9,410 nt of DNA from Myxococcales bacterium UBA5297. GTDB lineage: Bacteria; Myxococcota; Myxococcia; Myxococcales; UBA5297. The stretch lies in contig DHSB01000056.1 in NCBI GenBank assembly GCA_002408385.1, positions 1-9,410 on the forward strand, in the 5' to 3' direction. This document shows, one piece after another, positions 6,653 through 9,410 of the stretch. The notes beneath the pieces are model-generated. The model did no database searches. It was not told the DNA's origin and saw only the letters and a list, made by a program, of their open reading frames with translations. Numbering within the stretch: position 1 is the first letter of the stretch; every line of letters begins with the position of its first letter. The position numbers and the translations under genes are program-made.

Positions 6653-7153
6653 TCAACCGCCCTCGAGTCGATCGACTAGCGCCTCGATCAGCATCCGCCT
6701 TCCGCGCGCGCTGGAAGGGATCGGCTTCGCGGGCGCCGGCTGGTCTTGCGGTGCCTCCGGCACCAGCCGTTCCCCGTCAGCCGGGCAGGAAGCGGCAAAG
6801 CGGCCGTCCTCGTCGCGCAGCTCGAGGTAGACCACGCCGTTCTCGAGGACCTTGCCAACCCTCAGCCTGTAGCCGTCGATCGTGACATGGTCGCCCTCCT
6901 TCACCCTCACAACCGGGGCCGGCCGTTCGAGACCGCTTCGGCGTGCGAGCTCCCGATAGACCCGCGCAAAACCCTCGTCGAGGTCCAGATCTAGGGCGCC
7001 GTAGCGGGTGACCAGCTTCGTGCCGTCCGACAACTTCTTGACCGAGCCGGGACGCCGGCGCTCAAGCTCGGCCTCGAGGTTCTTCAACTCTTCCGCCAGG
7101 TCCGGGTGATCGCTCAGCTTCCCGAGCATCCGGGGCTCATTCGGCTTGGGCAT
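6653..7153 (-). CDS. Hypothetical protein, 166 residues
   Basis: Not recognised. The ATG at 7153 has a strong AAAGGAGA about 7 bases upstream and the protein composition is ordinary, so the gene is probably real. A longer frame reaching 7594 is Pro/Ala/Arg-rich and unlike protein upstream of this ATG. The product is soluble and highly charged: a helical segment at about 15-36 (LAEELKNLEAELERRR), a mixed middle ending around VVRVKEGDHVTIDGYRLRVGKV (about 96-117), which reads like a small beta-barrel or SH3-like fold, a Pro-rich linker (EAPQDQPAPAKPIP), and a final helix. No signal peptide, membrane segment or catalytic motif is seen. The uvrA fragment begins directly after its stop, so any sequence once downstream has been replaced. 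Confidence 0.72.
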   Translation of the reverse strand: MPKPNEPRMLGKLSDHPDLAEELKNLEAELERRRPGSVKKLSDGTKLVTRYGALDLDLDEGFARVYRELARRSGLERPAPVVRVKEGDHVTIDGYRLRVGKVLENGVVYLELRDEDGRFAASCPADGERLVPEAPQDQPAPAKPIPSSARGRRMLIEALVDRLEGG

Positions 7154-7622
7154 CGCGCTCTCCTTTTGTGCCGCAAGTGGACCTACACGTAGAGGATAGG
7201 CGGAGGGGCGGTCATGGCCGGTGAGCGGGGGCCTGACGATCCGGCAATCCAGCGCTCCAAGCAGATGCTCCTGGGACCTATCCATGAGCGCCTTCCCGCC
7301 GCTAGCGCCGACACGAAGGTCCGCTCGCCGGCTGGCCGCTCGCGAGCCGGGGGAAGCGGGCAAAGGGGGAAGGGAGGCGCGAAGCTGAGCCAATGGGCAG
7401 GCCGCACGATGTGCCAATCGACCCGGGCGCTGCGTCTGTGCCACGTTCCCAACGAGAAGGAGCGGCCGCTGAAAGCGAGCCGTAGCGGCAAATTGAGCGG
7501 CCGCTGTCCGAGGCGCTGCATTGGGAGAAGCTCCGGGCGAGCTGAAGGAGCAGGCCGAGGTCGGGGAGTGCGCTGGGCCACGGCCGTGAGCCATCCAGTC
7601 GCGTTCATGCGCTCAATGCGCA
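7154..7622. other. Intergenic DNA without a supported gene
   Basis: Frames open here on both strands, but they encode Arg/Pro/Ala-rich strings with no motif and no good ribosome site. GAGCGGCCGCTG occurs twice within about 50 bases (near 7460 and 7497), a short direct repeat. CTAC-AC-GTAG near 7182 is a small inverted repeat upstream of the 166-residue gene. I see no tRNA, CRISPR or clear terminator. Confidence 0.5.
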
Positions 7623-7769
7623 TCAAGCCAAGCCGAAGCCCTCATTGCGCAGGAAGTTGGCCTCAATGATCGCCTCGATCGAGAGAGATCGCCGCGGACT
7701 GCGGGCGCACTTCCGATTTGCCCTCGAGAGGCGCAAGAGGGCGTGAAGCCGGAGCGCTCTAATCTCCAT
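7623..7769 (-). CDS. Possible 48-residue basic ORF overlapping the RHH gene
   Basis: An ATG at 7769 lies just inside the 3' end of the ribbon-helix-helix gene (11-base overlap) and opens 48 codons to TGA at 7623-7625. The overlap is the geometry of translational coupling and this is the position a toxin partner would take. The first two thirds is Arg-rich (RLHALLRLSRANRKCARS) and the end reads IEAIIEANFLRNEGFGLA. I recognise no family and see no catalytic motif. No dedicated Shine-Dalgarno is obvious. It may be the stub of a decayed partner gene or chance. Confidence 0.25.
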   Translation of the reverse strand: MEIRALRLHALLRLSRANRKCARSPRRSLSIEAIIEANFLRNEGFGLA

Positions 7770-8028
7770 CACGCATCAGCTCGAGCAGTGCAGGTGTCGG
7801 CTCGGCAGCTTCGGCGCGGTGAAGCATCTCCTCGCCCGTCTTCCCGGAGACGACGAGGCGAGGATGAACGATGTACTCGGTCGGCAGCTCGTCCAAAGCC
7901 TGGAGGTGGTGCAGCAACGCCTGCTCGATGAGGTGGCCCTTCTTGACGCCGGTCTGGCGGACGTACTTCTCCAGCAGCTCGCGAGTGGTTTCCGAGATCT
8001 GGGCCGAAATCCGATTATCCTTCGCCAT
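7759..8028 (-). CDS. Ribbon-helix-helix (CopG/MetJ-Arc type) protein, possible orphan antitoxin
   Basis: 89 residues. The N-terminus fits an RHH DNA-binding fold: a short strand RISAQI (6-11), helix SETTRELLEKYVRQTG (12-27), a turn, then helix HLIEQALLHHLQAL (32-45). Such proteins dimerise and bind palindromic operators, often their own. The C-terminal half (YIVHPRLVVSG... ending PALLELMRDGD) could be a toxin-neutralising tail, the usual antitoxin layout. The ATG at 8028 has AGGAG 6 bases upstream. The 12 bases around ACCGGT (near 8066-8071), some 40 bases upstream, could hold an operator; TTGACC overlaps it as a possible -35. No recognisable toxin gene lies on either side; only a 48-residue basic frame overlaps its end. 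Fold is likely; toxin-antitoxin role is inference. Confidence 0.72.
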   Translation of the reverse strand: MAKDNRISAQISETTRELLEKYVRQTGVKKGHLIEQALLHHLQALDELPTEYIVHPRLVVSGKTGEEMLHRAEAAEPTPALLELMRDGD

Positions 8029-8150
8029 GACGAGCTCCTGGAGGGAAAGCTACGCTCTTGTAAGAACCGGTCAAACGCGTGGAATTTTCGGAAGGAAGCA
8101 TGCCGTGCGTCCAAGCAACCAGTTCCTGCGGAAAGAACGTGAATCCGCAA

Positions 8151-8178
8151 GGACGCTCGTCGAGCAGACACGACGTCC
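8151..8178 (-). terminator. Weak hairpin just downstream of the lipoprotein gene
   Basis: GGACG and CGTCC pair, extended by CGT with ACG around a one-base bulge, giving about 8-9 pairs and a short loop. It lies 4 bases beyond the lipoprotein stop. No T-run follows on the minus strand (TTGCGG), so it may slow or protect the transcript end rather than terminate it. Confidence 0.2.
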
Positions 8179-8182
8179 AAAA

Positions 8183-8617
8183 CTAGTCGTTGTACGCGAA
8201 CTCGGTGAGCGTGCCCTCAGAGACGGTCGTGCACGCGTCGGCCGAATCTGGGTGCGTCTCTACGACGATGTGCACCGTCAGCTCGTCACCGTCGAAGAGA
8301 AGCGTGCCCCCGTGCACCGCGTACAGGACCGTGCCGCTATCGCGACGCCCGTTTCCCGAAAGAATCGTAGCGCGATCCCCTTCGAACTTGGCCGCTCCTT
8401 GTGCAAGCACCCTGCCGTTCAAGGCCAGAGTCGAGTCGTAAAGAGTGAATGTTCCGTGCTCTCCGTTCACCCGTACCATCCGCTTGAATGCGCCACGACT
8501 GCTCCGCATGGAATCGTTGCAGTTCGTCGTCTCACTTAGTTCACCCGTATAGCTTTCGCCGCTCATCTCCGAGCACGAAACGCCGACAATGCAGACCAGG
8601 GCCAATAAGCGCGACAT
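8183..8617 (-). CDS. Small probable lipoprotein of unknown function
   Basis: 144 residues, starting at the ATG at 8617 with AAGGAG 6 bases upstream; a longer frame adds ten residues across that ribosome site and is rejected. The N-terminus MSRLLALVCIVGVSC is a short export signal ending at Cys15, with GVS before the cysteine, an acceptable though not perfect lipobox. The mature part is polar with many short alternating segments (HGTFTLYDSTLALNG, GTVLYAVHGGTLLFDG, ELTVHIVVET), suggesting a beta-rich fold. Two further cysteines (in TTNCND and DACTT) could form a disulphide. No known family is recognised. A membrane-anchored periplasmic or surface protein is the reasonable reading. It stands alone, with a gap on both sides. 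Confidence 0.75.
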   Translation of the reverse strand: MSRLLALVCIVGVSCSEMSGESYTGELSETTNCNDSMRSSRGAFKRMVRVNGEHGTFTLYDSTLALNGRVLAQGAAKFEGDRATILSGNGRRDSGTVLYAVHGGTLLFDGDELTVHIVVETHPDSADACTTVSEGTLTEFAYND

Positions 8618-8802
8618 GATCAACTCCTTGCGGGGAACCAGCCTCAATCCTTGAACTCAGTTCGTCGGCGAATTGAGCCCTCGAACCTCCGCGTTCATGA
8701 GTCAGCCGCCCTCGTCGCGCCGGAATCGGAGCGCCAAGGCCAAGCGCAAAGCCATTTCAGACTACTTGGTTACCGAGGCCCGCGACATTGGCCCGCTGAA
8801 AG

Positions 8803-8877
8803 TGGGAGTGCAAGTACTACCTGGTCTACATCCCGAAGTGCCGGAAGAAGGTACTGTTTGAGCACATTCTTAGGCGC
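8803..8877 (+). pseudogene. IS200/IS605-type TnpA transposase remnant (N-terminal end only)
   Basis: Reading from 8803 gives 25 residues that match the start of IS200-family Y1 transposases: WECKYYLVYIPKCRKKVLF, compared with the usual W-(D/N/E)-CKYH-V-F-PK-RRK pattern. A TGA lies two codons upstream (8797-8799) and no start is present in frame. After ILRR the frame loses similarity and runs into the antisense of uvrA, so the HUH and Tyr catalytic motifs are absent. A different frame upstream (from ATG 8697, Arg/Lys/Ser-rich) runs across the same place and may hold more degraded sequence. It is the only plus-strand coding relic in the window and marks a past insertion immediately beyond the 3' end of uvrA. 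Confidence 0.72.
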
Positions 8878-8924
8878 GGCTTCTGCGCGAACGGCAACCA
8901 GCTCACGCCTCCATCGCCCCGTCA

Positions 8925-9410
8925 TCAGGTCCGGGCCGCCGTCCGTCTCGCCGGCTCCCCCTTCGCCTTCAACGCCTCGCCCAAATACCGCGCCGTCCGC
9001 GACTCCCGCGACCGCGCCACCTGCTCCGGCGTGCCCCACGCGACGAGCGCACCTCCCTGGTCCCCGCCCTCCGGTCCGAGGTCGATGACGCAGTCCGCCG
9101 AGGCGATCAGGTCCGGGTTGTGCTCGATGACCACCACGATGTCGTCCCGGTCCACCAGCCGCTGCAGCGCCGAGACGAGCTTGGCGACGTCGGCCATGTG
9201 CAGGCCGGTGGTCGGCTCGTCGAGCACGTAGAACGAAGGCCCGACACCCGAGCTCGCGAGCTCAGCGGCCAGCTTCATCCGCTGCGCTTCGCCGCCCGAG
9301 AGCGTCGGGCTCGGCTGGCCGAGCTGCAGGTAGTCGAGGCCGATCTCCGCCAGGAAATCGAGCGGTCGCATCACCGACTGGAACGCCGCGAAGTACTCGC
9401 GCGCCTGCTC
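8925..9410 (-). CDS. uvrA: UvrA, 3' end (partial; continues past the right edge)
   Basis: C-terminal 161 codons of the excision-repair ATPase UvrA, open to the window edge (EQAREYFAAF at the boundary). UvrA dimers find bulky DNA lesions and load UvrB. Visible motifs are the ABC signature LSGGEAQRMKLAAEL, an intact Walker B FYVLDEPTTGLH, and the switch histidine in VVVIEHN. The end, GEALKAKGEPARRTAART, is a short basic tail. Walker A and the zinc fingers would lie beyond the edge. Compared with the fragment at 6025 it differs by six residues over about 136. It keeps the Walker B Asp, but has RDDIVVVIEHN where the fragment has the more usual RGDTVVVIEHN. An IS200 relic lies about 50 bases past its stop. 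This is probably the functional genomic copy, unless the unseen part is broken. Confidence 0.92.
   Translation of the reverse strand, partial: EQAREYFAAFQSVMRPLDFLAEIGLDYLQLGQPSPTLSGGEAQRMKLAAELASSGVGPSFYVLDEPTTGLHMADVAKLVSALQRLVDRDDIVVVIEHNPDLIASADCVIDLGPEGGDQGGALVAWGTPEQVARSRESRTARYLGEALKAKGEPARRTAART
8965..9410. repeat. Direct repeat, right copy: uvrA 3' segment
   Basis: Partner of 6077-6522 at constant offset 2888, with no gaps. The homology stops at GCCTTCAACG, just inside the last codons of uvrA, so the final residues and stop differ between copies. Confidence 0.95.

Noticed and set aside
7154..7626. Frames on both strands in the intergenic stretch, including an N-terminal extension of the 166-residue gene
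   Set aside because: Low-complexity Arg/Pro/Ala content and no Shine-Dalgarno, whereas the internal ATG at 7153 has a strong one.
8697..8861. 54-codon basic plus-strand ORF before the transposase relic
   Set aside because: No ribosome site, no motif, and it crosses the transposase scrap in a different frame; more likely decayed DNA.

Overview
The window is GC-rich bacterial DNA. Every gene that can be supported reads leftward (minus strand), apart from one transposase remnant. The genome is most likely a high-GC Gram-negative: there is a probable lipoprotein, good AGGAG-type ribosome sites, and GC-rich intergenic DNA with a minisatellite, which would suit a myxobacterium-like or other soil proteobacterium. 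That placement is inference; nothing here fixes the taxon.

Left half (1-5350): a compact four-gene transcription unit. A promoter at about 5314-5341 leads into a WYL-domain regulator, then a large dynamin-like GTPase of the E. coli CrfC/RdcA (YjdA) type, then its RdcB (YjcZ)-type partner, and finally a patatin-like phospholipase whose start overlaps the end of rdcB. In E. coli the RdcA/RdcB pair acts on the diguanylate cyclase DgcE. WYL regulators and patatin lipases are both recurrent in anti-phage loci. A GTPase pair that may sense or remodel membrane, a lipid hydrolase and a WYL repressor together make a candidate undescribed membrane-surveillance or defence cassette. The patatin frame ends abruptly just after its catalytic DGG motif, and an apparent continuation lies in another frame.

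Middle (5352-6024): about 290 bases of gene-free DNA with two inverted repeats, then a clean array of seventeen 21-base units (5641-5997). Long open frames cross it on both strands, but only because 21 is a multiple of three and the unit has no stop codon.

Right half (6025-9410): a mosaic. A C-terminal uvrA fragment with a damaged Walker B motif lies directly downstream of an unknown 166-residue gene. Then come a poor intergenic stretch, an orphan ribbon-helix-helix protein with a tiny overlapping ORF, and a small probable lipoprotein. A plus-strand scrap of an IS200-type transposase follows, and then the 3' end of a second, intact-looking uvrA that runs off the right edge. The two uvrA segments align without gaps over 446 bases with about 25 mismatches, so one is an old partial duplication.
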